Origin: Patiria miniata
Taxonomy: Eukaryota; Echinodermata; Asteroidea; Valvatida; Asterinidae
DNA: 64,000 bases
Reading direction: 5' to 3'
NCBI RefSeq assembly: GCF_015706575.1
Contig: NW_024037051.1
Coordinates: 372,001-436,000, forward strand
This document shows positions 1-11,300 of this stretch, piece after piece (positions within the stretch are counted from its first letter, which is position 1; the number at the start of each line of letters is the position of its first letter). The position numbers and the translations under genes were made by a program. The notes below the pieces were generated by a model. It saw nothing but the letters and a program-made list of their open reading frames with translations, had not been told where the DNA came from and did not search any database.

Positions 1-1440
1 ACGTAACCAGACACTTGATGACGTCACGATCACGAATTTCGTCTAGAACCATCTGTGGGTGGTGGTCTAAGTACGAATTAAGTTTAAAGTCGATCGGATT
101 TACGAAGATGCCAAACTGGAGTGTTTTAAAACGTGTACAAAACATATGGGGAAAAATGCATCTTTAATGTAACGTAACCTGACACCTGATGACGTCACGA
201 TCACAAATTTCTTCTAGGACCATCTGTGGGTGGTGGTCTAAGTATGTACCAAGTCTGAAATCAATCGGATTTAAAAAAGTGGCAAAGTGGACTGCCAGAA
301 GAAACGTGTGTTAAACCTATGGAGAAAAAGTCTGAAAAAGGAGAAGAAAAAAAAAAAAAAAAAACTAGAGATGTGTTTGTGGACAAACACAAGCTGTTTC
401 GGATATTCAAAATACTCTGTGCACGTGATGAACAATCAGTGACGTCACTAAAAAAGTCATCTATAACAGCACATTATACGTACATGTCAAGTTATAACCA
501 AATCGAACATATAGGTCTATAAATATAGGCCTATGAAGAACAAAATGCCCCTTTAAGGGACGTCACATGACATTTGATGATGACATCACATGAATTTTCA
601 TCTATAACCCATCTCGGCATTGGTACGATTACGAATTTCCTCTAGGAGCATCTGTGGGTGGTAGTCTAAGTGTGTACCAGGTCTAACGTCGATCGCATAA
701 TTTACAAAAGTGCCAAAGTAGAGTGTTTTAAAACGTGTACAAACCCTATGGGGAAAAATGCATCTTTAATGTGATGTAACCCAACACCTGATGACGTCAC
801 GATCGCGCATTTCTTCTAGGACCATCTTTGGGTGGTGGTCTAAAAATGTATCAAGACTGAGGTCGATCGGATTTACGAAGGTGCCAAATTGGAGTGTTTT
901 AAAACGTGTACAAAACATATGGGGAAAAACGCATCTTTAATGTGACGTAACCTGACACTTGATGACGTCACGATCACGAATTTCGTCTAGAACCATCTGT
1001 GGGTGGTGGTCTAAGTATGAATCAAGTTTAAAGTCGATCGGATTTACGAAGATGCCAAACTGGTGTGTTTTAAAACGTGTACAAAACATATGGGGCAAAA
1101 TGCATCTTTAATTTGATGTAACCTGACACCTGATGACGTCATGATCACAAATTTCTTCTAGGACCATCTGTGGGTGGTGGTCTAAGTGTGTACCAAGTGT
1201 AACGTCGATCGGATTTACGAAAGTGCCTAAATGGAGCGTTTTAATACATGTACAAACCCTATGGGCAAAAATGCATCTTTATGTGACGTAAACCTGACAC
1301 TTGATGACGTCATGATCAAATTTCTTCTAGGACCATCTGTAGTGGTGGTCTAAGTATGTACCAAGTCTGAAATCAATCGGATTTAAAAAGTGGCAAAGTG
1401 GACTTGTAGAAGAAACGTGTGTTAAACCTATGGAGAAAAA
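1..1440. repeat. ~171 bp tandem repeat array with a TGACGTCA palindrome
   Basis: Units begin near 1, 172, 559, 772, 943, 1114 and 1285, at a regular spacing of 170-171 bp where uninterrupted. Shared blocks are a CTGACACTTGATGACGTCA-like start, CATCTGTGGGTGGTGGTCTA, a GTCGATCGGATTTACGAA block, and ACGTGTACAAA followed by a TATGGGG block. The units at 172 and 1285 share a divergent second half that runs into an A-rich tract. The stretch 319-558 interrupts the array and holds a poly-A run and a half copy of the hairpin motif seen at 1515. No coding potential is seen. The array may continue to the left of the window. Confidence 0.9.
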
Positions 1441-1690
1441 GTCTGAAAAAGGAGAAAAAAAAAAAAAAAAAAAAAAAAAAAGAAAAAAGAAAAAAAAATC
1501 TTAACGAAAACAAGAGCTGTTTCGGTGTGTCACCGAAACAGCTAAAAAGAAAAAAGAAAAAAAAAAATCTAACGAAAACAAGAGCTGTTTCGGTGTGTAA
1601 CCGAAACAGCTAAAAAAAAATGAAAAAAAGAAAAAAAAAAATCTAACGGAAACAAGAGCTGTTTCGGTGTGTAACCGAAACAGCTAAAAT
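1441..1690. repeat. A-rich tract with three ~70 bp hairpin repeats
   Basis: Three copies of a near-perfect hairpin lie at 1515-1543, 1583-1611 and 1657-1685, separated by poly-purine (A/G) spacers. The stem is AGCTGTTTCGGT paired with ACCGAAACAGCT, 12-13 bp, with a 3-5 base loop. Each is preceded by AACG(A/G)AAACAAG. A half copy (CAAGCTGTTTCGG) occurs near 388, so the hairpin is part of the compound repeat of the left flank. Function is unknown. Confidence 0.85.
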
Positions 1691-3449
1691 ATAAAATATG
1701 CAACTAACACTGCAAGAAATGAATTCAAATCGCCACAATGCAAAATTAATCATGAAATTACTCCTTGACACTCTCAAGGGGCGTGACCCCTCCCTCCGCC
1801 ACTTGATTGTTTTTGTACGTGGCCGCTGGGGGCGCAAAGATGTGCTAAAGCCGTTGACGCAAATTACGAGCAAGTTCGGGCAAGGGCCCTTAGTCGACAA
1901 ACGATTGATTTGTATCGCAACTTACGCCTGCGCACTGATTGCAACGTGCGAACGTCTCTAGTCAAAACGCTGATCAAAATGTCATCGCAGATAGGCCCTA
2001 TGGCCTACGATCGTCCATGTTCATGTAAAGCAAAATCACGCAGAAGCTTCAGTATTTCAGCGACAACCCGGAAACTTTTGTTGCCGTGGTCAGTTTTGTT
2101 GTATTGGTGTTAGGTGTTGTTTTTCCAGCCATCGAATAAATAACTTACGTTGGGGTGACCAAACATCCTTCCCCGACAAATAATCCCAAATTCGAACTTC
2201 ACTGAATAACGTTATAGGCCCATGCTCATAATTACAAATTTTGATTCATTGCATCAGGCCTTTGGTCTTTTTGTTTTTAACTTCACTCCTCGCCCCCGCC
2301 CGAAAAAATCTTGAAAATCGACAGCCAAGCCACGTGCACAAGTTTAGTCCCCCTTTCAAAAATCTTGAATCCACCGACTGTCGAACACTGAGTGAGCACC
2401 ATAATTATTGTGGGTTCAAAATGTGCACATTGTGTGCCCGCAATGATACAATCACAGCAACAGCGCCCTCTTGTTGTCAGAAAACGGCACGGAATAAAGT
2501 GCAAGAATTGAAAAAAAAATCAATCAAGGTTGGTTTTCTAATTATTTCCAGACACTTCTGAGGAATGGATAACTGCCCAAATTGTTCGGCCCTTACTATC
2601 TTCGATCACCCTGAAAATACTGTTTAATTGCTGGTTTTTCTATAGCAACACGAACATTATTTACTTTTGAATGAGACACCGAACGAAAATAAATCTACTC
2701 ACGTTGAATTCATGAAGAATTAGGCCTGACTGACAAACTTCACATTTTTTGCCGTCCGACATGAATTGAGACGGATCTTTTGGTGCGCTAGAGGTGTAAA
2801 TGCAACCCCAAAATAAATGTTCTAAAAATGAGACAAACCTGACAATAAATAAATTTTAATCGTATACAATGTACGGTCGATTAAAAAATGTGTGTATACA
2901 GATTTAATGTAGAAATGATGTAAAGGGTCCGATAACGTTCACATTCGTACAATCAATCGTAACAGGCTGTTCGAGTGTAATTTTCTTCTAACAAAATTGC
3001 GAGAAAATACGCAATTAATATTAATATACATACCTTTCGAAAATTACCATGTCTCGTTGGAAAGTATTCTACTAATAGTTTAATGAGATATAGAATAATC
3101 GATTTCTATATAAAACATGATTTCTATTCAAAACATTTTAAAATAATAATTGTTATACACCGATTTCCTATTTCTAAACGGTTGAATACGGCATTTAATA
3201 AAAAGTTCACGCCCCTGGTGTATCACCTGGAGCACGAAGTCTAATTCTCTAATATCTCTCATAAATGTATCAGAACTATCCACACTCAAGTGATACTATA
3301 AGAAAAAAATCAGACAAACCAAAGTATGGAAAATAGCAGTACATTTGACTCCATTCTGCCGTTCAATGAGGCCTCGCCCTTGCTCATTAGCCTATATTTC
3401 AGTCCAAAAGGTTTTCTTCCGTAGAAGCTACATACGGGATAATAACAAC
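1691..3449. other. Non-coding stretch, no feature recognised
   Basis: Short open frames exist on both strands but none shows protein-like composition, splice context or a recognisable domain. The segment is AT-rich, especially 2800-3200. I see no RNA gene or transposon end here. Confidence 0.6.
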
Positions 3450-3677
3450 GCCTGAATCAATCCATGTCATCTGATTGGTGGATTGTTGACCACTTGTCAT
3501 TGAATAATTCGTCCCAAACCCACCACCCGGCCGCACCGCAAAAATAAAAGTTCTATTCCATGGTAAATAAAAGTTCCAATGCCCGGTCACACCATGATGG
3601 AGGAAGGAACACAAACCTTCCTCCATGGTCACACTATTGGTAGCTCTGACCAATCAGATGACGAGGATTTTATTGAG
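3450..3677. mobile_element. Small inverted-repeat element (MITE-like)
   Basis: GTCATCTGATTGGT at 3466-3479 is matched by its exact reverse complement at 3649-3662. The similarity extends outward imperfectly to about 3450 and 3677. Inside, CCATGATGGAGGAAGG (3592-3607) and CCTTCCTCCATGG (3616-3628) form a second hairpin. There is no coding capacity and no clear target-site duplication. The family is not assigned. Confidence 0.5.
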
Positions 3678-5113
3678 GTGTTGTGCAAAACAAATAATGA
3701 ATGCTTCTGATTCGTGGAATGGAAAACATAATTTCATTCGGTGACAGTGTTCAACTCAACTCAGCTTCGACTCGTGGAATGGAACATTCCATCTGTCATC
3801 TCATGAAATTATTCTTACCATTGCACTCATAAACATTTATTATTTGTATATAGTGTTTCATGAGGAGATCGTTTCTACTTTTCATGGACTGAATTGTTTT
3901 CTATCGATACTGCTATATGATAAGTAGCCGTTTCAGATACATTGGATTTTATAATTATACGAGAATTTATCCGCTTATGATCAGAATACATTTTCTTAAA
4001 ACATATCATTTCAAAACTATAGACAAAAACAATCTAATTTTACTTTATAAAAACAGCTAACTTGTTGACTTGACAACAACAATATACACGGCTGTATACA
4101 TAAAATAATGCCCCAGACAGCTGATTACAATGTAGAGCGGTAAACGTGTAGACGTTTATATATAAATATATACATTTCTTTATCAGTGAAAACACCTGTT
4201 CGTTAATTGAAATTTTAGAAATATTCTTAAGTATAAAACAGATACAAAAACACAGTCTATATACAAGCAAATTGGCGGATATTTTAGTCATAGTGACTTT
4301 TTGTCGTGTGTTGACTGTAAAGCAACATCATTAGACCATTAAAAGAAGGATTATACATAGTCACAAATGTCAAAAAAGGTCTTCAAAAACCAGTAAAAAG
4401 TCGCAGAGAATTGCGATAGTTGTAAAACCTCGTGCATTATACAAAACGAAAATGACATCACGGATACGCGTAAAGCTAGCATTCGCACGAAGTATGAACT
4501 GGCCTTGTCTTCGGTAAACACCGCACTGTTATACCAACATTTTCCTAAAAGTCTACTCACTACAGAGCCCAAAATATGTAAATGTAAAACCTTGACTAGG
4601 ATAAAATGTACAACTTTTTTGAAACTGGAATAAAATATACGTCACGATCCTTACCTGTCAAATTACCAAACTGACATGGAATTAATCACAGTGTAAAAAT
4701 GAGATTTATATTTTATTAGTAAAAGTTGGTTTACTAGTCCGTTACAAGTCCATGACAAGTCCAAGAATAATAAAGGAATGTATTTGTCGCTTTTGAAAAG
4801 TTTGGCTCGTGACTTGACACTGGAGGACTAATGGACCATGGACCCGATTCACCAGGACGCCATTTTGGTCGTGTTCCCTGAATGTATTTTATAAATTGTG
4901 ACCTGTTGAATGGGATGGTGCCAGACTATGTATTCATTTTAGCCTCACTTTCAGGTTTTTTTTTAAATGTGGCTTAAAACATTAGGGCATGGTTAATCAC
5001 AAATTTTAAATTATTCATCAGAGCAGACTGGCATTAACTTGTAATTAACTTTATGTCATTGCTTTCATTTCTTTTCGCAAGTTCCAAAAATGACGATTCT
5101 ACCTTGCTTTCAA
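3678..5113. other. AT-rich 3' flank of the globin gene, no feature recognised
   Basis: This lies beyond the stop of the minus-strand globin gene. A direct repeat TCGTGGAATGGA occurs near 3715 and 3774. The remainder is AT-rich with only short frames lacking protein character. Part of it may be 3' UTR. Confidence 0.5.
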
Positions 5114-5119
5114 TTTAAT
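5114..5119 (-). promoter_or_regulatory. Candidate polyadenylation signal ATTAAA
   Basis: On the minus strand ATTAAA occurs about 70 bases after the globin stop codon. It is the commonest variant of AATAAA. A canonical AATAAA on the same strand appears only near 4713, about 470 bases after the stop. The call rests on position alone. Confidence 0.3.
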
Positions 5120-5186
5120 ATGGCCGTCTCAAAAATAAGGTTATATCACATTTTAAAGTGATCGCATAAAAATCTGCAGTTAGATT

Positions 5187-5317
5187 CTACTCCATGCCGT
5201 TGCTCATAACTTCAGCCAGCACCTTCCAAATGTTTTCCACGCGTCTTGGACGTCTGGTGTGAACTCCTTGGATGACAGGCCATTTCTCATGGTATACATG
5301 AAGGCGTCCACTAGGGG
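5187..5317 (-). CDS. Globin D6, terminal G-H exon with stop, one base short
   Basis: The exon starts after a TTGATGCAG acceptor with PLVDAFMYTMRNGLSSKEFT and PDVQDAWK. The expected continuation NIWKVLAEVMSNGME and a TAG stop lies in the next frame. In the uninterrupted frame the exon would read GRCWLKL and stop earlier. Length to the TAG is 131 bp where 132 is expected. The shift falls at an A run (TGGAAAAC). A sequencing or assembly homopolymer error is the simplest explanation. A real change would alter only the last ~15 residues. Confidence 0.85.
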
Positions 5318-8300
5318 CTGCATCAAAATAAAGACAATATACCAGGATGGATAATGGCAATGTATTCTGGATACCAGACCACTCTGTAAAACCATGGTTC
5401 TGTAATGTGCACCTTGTGGTACCTATATTGAACCAGACTATAACCACAGGTGCAATATAGATACCACACCGTGCTAATTTAGAACCGCTCTTTTGTTATA
5501 CACCACATAGAACTGACGTTTCTGATATGATCATGGTTTTTATGTGGCCATCGCGTTGCCGAATAAGGACCAAACAAAAAATTCCAATCGCACTTTTTTT
5601 GCCATTTTGATGACTTCTGTGTGATTTTTTGTTCACCTTTGTTTTGAGTCTGCGTTACCGATTTCACTTGTACAGGGCGAGTCAAAAAAGGAAACCCAAA
5701 TGGCAGGACCAATCCTTTAATAAAGTTTTGCATGCATGTAGCACTTTCAAAATCTGGGATATGAAAGCCCAATTAAAAAGCTTTCTTTCAGCACAAGAAT
5801 CATTCAAATCACTCCTGTACTTTTCAATTTAAAACACAATCCCAATTCACATAGGGATTGTGTGAATCATTTTCGTTTGCTAAAAGAACACTTTCTTTTT
5901 TTGTGATCCGTGGACAGAACTTTAAAACGGTGTTTGTTTAAAATTCCGTAACTTAAAAAGTACACGAGTGATTTGAATGATTTTTGTACTAAAAAAAAAG
6001 CTGATTAATTGGGCTTTCATATCCTAGATCTTGAAAGTGCTACATGCTGAATTTCATTTAAAAAATGGTCCTGCCATTTGGTTTCCTTTTTTTTACTCAC
6101 CCTGTATTGCCTAGTGTGACCAAGGGAATGTCTATATACGATTGTCTATATATTCGTGCACTTGGCTGTCTCATACTCTGAAAAACGACAGTTACTTAAG
6201 GTCGGATCGTTTTCCTCCGTTTGTTGTTTGTGAGTTTGATTTGTTCCTTTCTTCACATCTATTTGTGAAAGATTTTACCTTCGCTCGTTTTTAACGAATG
6301 AGGGCGCTAGAATGGTGCCATTTTGCTGGGTATAGACAGTGGGAATACCACCTGCTTTTAACAACGTTTATCCTATCTTAAAATCAGAGATAATAAAAAT
6401 GTCATTTTGAATAACAGCAACATGTAAAGTTACATCAGCAACCCGGGATTGGAATCTGTTTGCACCTAAACAGTTAAAGTTATTGTTTGTCGGTTGGTTG
6501 GTTCTGTTTTCTACCTGGAAGTGTTCAGGCTTGGCGCCGTAGACATTGTGTCTAGTCCCAAGGTCCTTCAGGATGGGAACTATCTTCCCCAGGTCATCCA
6601 GACCATCAACTGCCGTGCCGATCGTCTCCATGACCCCCTTGCCGTGAGCTCGCAGGTCCGAGTTGTGTTTCAGCATCTGGGGAGGAACTGACGACTTCCC
6701 GAAGGGGAAGAGTTCCCTAATGGATGGGTTCCTATCCAGAAACCTTGGACATTCAAAGAAAACATTGGAACCTTTCAGTCAGCTACACACCCTATAAAGT
6801 TCCGGGTCAGATTCGACTCTGAATCCGGCCAGATTTGCCCCGACACTCTTCCAGGTCAAAATGACAATCCTCCGTGTCATAATGACACTCTTCCATGTCA
6901 AAATGACAAACCTACGTGTCATAATGACACTCTTCCATGTCAAAATGACAATCCTCCGTGTCATAATGACACTCTTCCATGTCAAAATGACAATCCTCCG
7001 TGTCATAATGACACTCTTTTGAGTCAAAACGTTGTTTGTGTCAAATGGCACACACACCGTGAAGAGAGCGCTTGGAAACGCCCGTAGAAAGTGGAAATTT
7101 AAATCTTATTTGTCATTTTATTATTAAAAATAATAGACTCAGCAACAACATCATTCATGGTTGGCAGCAGACCCGGCCTGGTTGATTAAAACAAAAATAG
7201 AAATGAAAAAAAGAAAATCAGATAACCAACCTGGCAAAAAGTGCGGCGCCCAAGTTGACGGAATCTTTTTGCATGACCTTCCAGCTTTTCTGAACCAGAC
7301 GCTTGTCTCTCAGAGATATCAGCCCCTCCTCTGAATTTCCGTTCTCATCCAGTCTGTTGTATAATGATTATTGGAACATAAAATAACTCATTTGTCTTAT
7401 CACGATGAAAATATGGGACTCCCATTTTGCCAAAAGATACACATTGCCATATTTCGAACTGGGTAGAAGGCAGTTTCTGATAATTCCTGTTCAACAACCA
7501 ATCTGACCAGTACGTTTTGACAAAATTAAATAATTTCCTTTAGGCCTACGATTTCTCTTTATTCTGTTTTTGACTATAAACCTCATATAGAGGCGCTTAT
7601 GTACAAGCATCTGTATATAACCTTACGTTAAAAAACAATTTAAAAAAAATAATAAAAATGTTACTACCTCATAGTTCGACTCATCGTCACATCAACCACC
7701 TTCAAGATGTTCCGCCACGCCTCCTGCGTTTCAGACGTGAAGACATTTGGTGACAGACCTTGTTTGAGGGAATACATTAATGCCTCAACAACAGCCTGCA
7801 ATGAAAACAAACCAAATGTATACCATCCTTGAGAACATCTGTATCCAGTCCATCTTCAGGTACCCCCCCCCCTTATCTTTGTTATCAACCTGATACTTCA
7901 AAGCCAAAATAACCCGGAAAATGATACAGTGAAGTGTAATTTTGACCATAAAAAGTGTCAGTTTGACCCGAAAAGGTGTAATTTTTGACCAAGAAAAGAA
8001 TCAAGTCAATATATGACCCGGAACTTTTTAGAGTGTGAAAAAAATATCTGGGAACATAACTTACTGGGAAATGTTCAGGTCTGGCGCCGTAAATCTTGTG
8101 TCTAGCTCCGACTTCCTCTAGGATAGGAACTATCCTCCCCAAGTCATCTAGCCCAGCAACTGCCGTGCCGATCGTCTCCATGACCCCCTTGCCGTGGGCG
8201 CGCAGGTCCGGGTTCTGTTTCAGTTTCTCGGGCGGCAGGTTCAACTTGCCAAAGGAGAAGAGATTCTGCACGGAAGGGTTCTTCTCCAGAAGCCTTTTAG

Positions 8301-11300
8301 AAAAGCGAACAGGCATGCCGGTCTTGATATTGAATTAATTAATTTATGGACAGTTATCATCAGAGATGCTCTATAGATGGAAAGGGTTCCAATTCTTATC
8401 GAGCTTAGGTCAAGTTGAATGCAGCTTGGATGTTTCGTTTTGGGCTACATGCATTCCCGAGAATGTCATTGAAAAGCAAGATTTTTTGGTGTATGATGAT
8501 GTTTTTACTTGCTTTAAAGTGCATGGGTCTTAGTCTTTTAAAAGTTGCTTTTATTATCCCTTTGGGATATTTTGACAATTTATCCGGGATGTTCTTTTGA
8601 GCAGGTCGATTAAAAAGACTGTGTCTTCTTGAACAGACGATCAGGGGACTTTACCTTACGAACATAACTGCGCCCAAGTTGACCAAGTCTTTTTGAACGA
8701 ACTTCCAGCTATTCTGGACCAACTGCTTGTCTTTGGGAGATATCGGAGATGCCGTTGATTCCTCTTCTGACACTCCAGATTCATCGCTACTGCAAAGGAA
8801 TAACGAGTGACACAAGATAAATTAAACATGACAGGAAGCTATCATGAAACTTGCACTGATGTAGAAGACACCTTTCAAAAGACCTTTCCCGACCGCGTAT
8901 GTTTCGATTGTTTTATTTTTTTTTTTTAAAGTTAAGTAAAATTGTCATTATTTGTCGAAGGAAAACTACTACTATCAATATTCATTGACCTTTCACAGCC
9001 TTCAATCAAATAACAGGTTAAGATCTTAATTTAACACTTAAACAATCCATCATTATTTATTTTATGCCTAAAGTGAAAGCTTAAAAAGTTTTTTATTCAA
9101 TTCACGTTGCACTTAAATCGAATCTAATGTTCTATTATGAACAAGTGTTTGAGGTCCCATAAAAGGTCTCGTCTACGACACTGGAAATAGGTTATGAACT
9201 CTTCAGTAGCCCTCTATTTTTCATCAACTCTATGAACAGGGGTAACAACAAATATCTATTGCGGAGCGCTTTGAGGCATTGGTATGAAGCGCCATTACAA
9301 GCACCACTGGGAATGGAGGAAATGATTTGAAAAGGTGTAACGAATAATGTAGGTGGCGGAGGAAGCATACCTCATAGTGCTGCCCATTGTAACAGCTACC
9401 ACACTCAAGATGTTCCTCCATGCCTCTTGAACGTCAGGCGTAAATATCTTGGGTGACAGACCTTTCTTCAAGGAGTACATGAACGCCTCAACGATAGCCT
9501 GAAACCCCAAACGGTGATGTCCATTTAGATTGTGAAAAATCATCAACAGGGAAGGTAAAGGTATAACGACATCTTTGCTGATCACCCTGTGGCCAAGGGG
9601 TTCTTTATTGAACATGATCTGTCAAGAGACCCTTTAGGCCTTGTAGATGTTTTCAGATAAGGACAATTAATGTAGCCTTATTTAGCACGTATCTTTAGGA
9701 CTGTTTGGTGTACAGGCCAGGGCCAAGCGACCCTTGTGCCCGTCTCTGTTCCTTGTTTTATAGTAGCCCTTTCCATTGAGTGACTTTCAGCCTTGTAATA
9801 CTAATAAGCAAATTCCATTAACACAAAAAAATATTTTTTGTTAACTGGGCATTCCTACCGGGAAGTGCGCAGGTTTGGCGCCGTAGGTCTTATGCCTAGC
9901 CCCGAGGTCTTCCATCATAGGAATGATTTTCCCCAGGTCGTCGGCTCCTGACACCAAAGTCCCAAACGTCAACATGACCCCCTTGCCATGCGCTCGCAGG
10001 TCCGGGTTTTGCCTCAGCTTGTCCGGCGGTAAGTTGAGCCTACCGAAGCTGAAAGTTTTCCGTATGCCTGGATTCTTTTCCAGAAGCCTGAATGACGAAA
10101 AAGACAGCCAAAGATGAATAAATTCCCCGTGTGGAGGTAAAATCTCCTGACAACATGCATGCGACTATTAAAAAGCCATTCGATTGTACACCTTCGAATA
10201 AAATTTACAGATTTAATTTGAAGAATGCATTCGTAAATAATATTATGCTTTGTTTGTTGGGTTGTTGGGGTATTTGTTTGTGTGTTTGTGTGTTTTATTT
10301 CTTTCTGGTAATGAAGCCAATGTTTCCTCAAAAGTGCCCCAGGCACTGTAGCTCGAAAGCCTGAGGAAACCTGTATACAGGAGACTATGAAAAGAATTGA
10401 TAGTTTTACAGGTAGGAGGACACCCCGAGAAGAATGTTCAGGGAAAACCCCCAGAATCTGGTAGGGACTGAAAACCCGATCCACATAAGGTCCGGGCAGG
10501 AATCGAACCCAGGCCACATAGAGGTGGATCTGGGAGGCGAAGAAAGAAACCGTCACTGCGCCACCCTGACTCCCCAAACCGTGCGTTCCTTTGTGTCTTT
10601 TTCATAGACGTTCCTAGGTGTTTTTTTCATACTTCATTGTTATGAGAAAAAAATAGTCTACCAACCTTACAAACATACTGGCGCCCAAGTTGACCAAGTC
10701 TTTTTGAATGAACTTCCAGCTCCCCTGTGCCAGCTGCTTGTCTTTGGGAGATATCGTTACATCTGATGCACCGTTCGAATGGCTGCTGCGAAGGAAGGAA
10801 CCAATCAAAAGAGGACACAAAAGGAATAAGACTAATACAAAGATGTATAGGCTTTGAATTGGCAAGAATCCGTTGAATTAATTATTCTCAGTGCATTTTG
10901 CAGATCGACTCACCAGCCTAACATGATTTAACACCTTCAAGACGTGCAGATGACATCAGGAGAAGTCAAATGCATATTATGCGAGTGTATTACACTATAG
11001 AACATCTGTACTGATTTATTGATCTATCAAAGCTGAGAGTTGAGAGGTTACCTCATAGAGGTGCTCATGGTAACATCCACAACCTTCAAGACGTTCCTCC
11101 ATGCCTCTTGCACCTCAGCCGTGAACACCTCTGCCGAAACTCGAGTCTTCATGGAAAACATGAAAGCTTCAACCAAGGCCTGAAACCAAAAGGAAAAAAA
11201 GTGAGGAGATCCACAGTGAGACGGTACGAGAAAAGCAACTTGAAGAGTACTTCATTGTACCAGGGCTTGGATGACAAAAACGGTATATGGATGAGAGCAA

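Noticed and set aside
6779-7057. 92-codon minus-strand frame with repeated MTRR(I/F)VILTWKSV units, or a CRISPR-like array
   Set aside because: The frame is a by-product of a 42 bp minisatellite (42 is a multiple of three) inside an intron. There are no unique spacers, so it is not a CRISPR array.
10014-10577. 187-codon minus-strand frame
   Set aside because: It runs out of phase through the D4 middle exon, the intron and the SINE. Its residues do not match globin and it is a chance frame.
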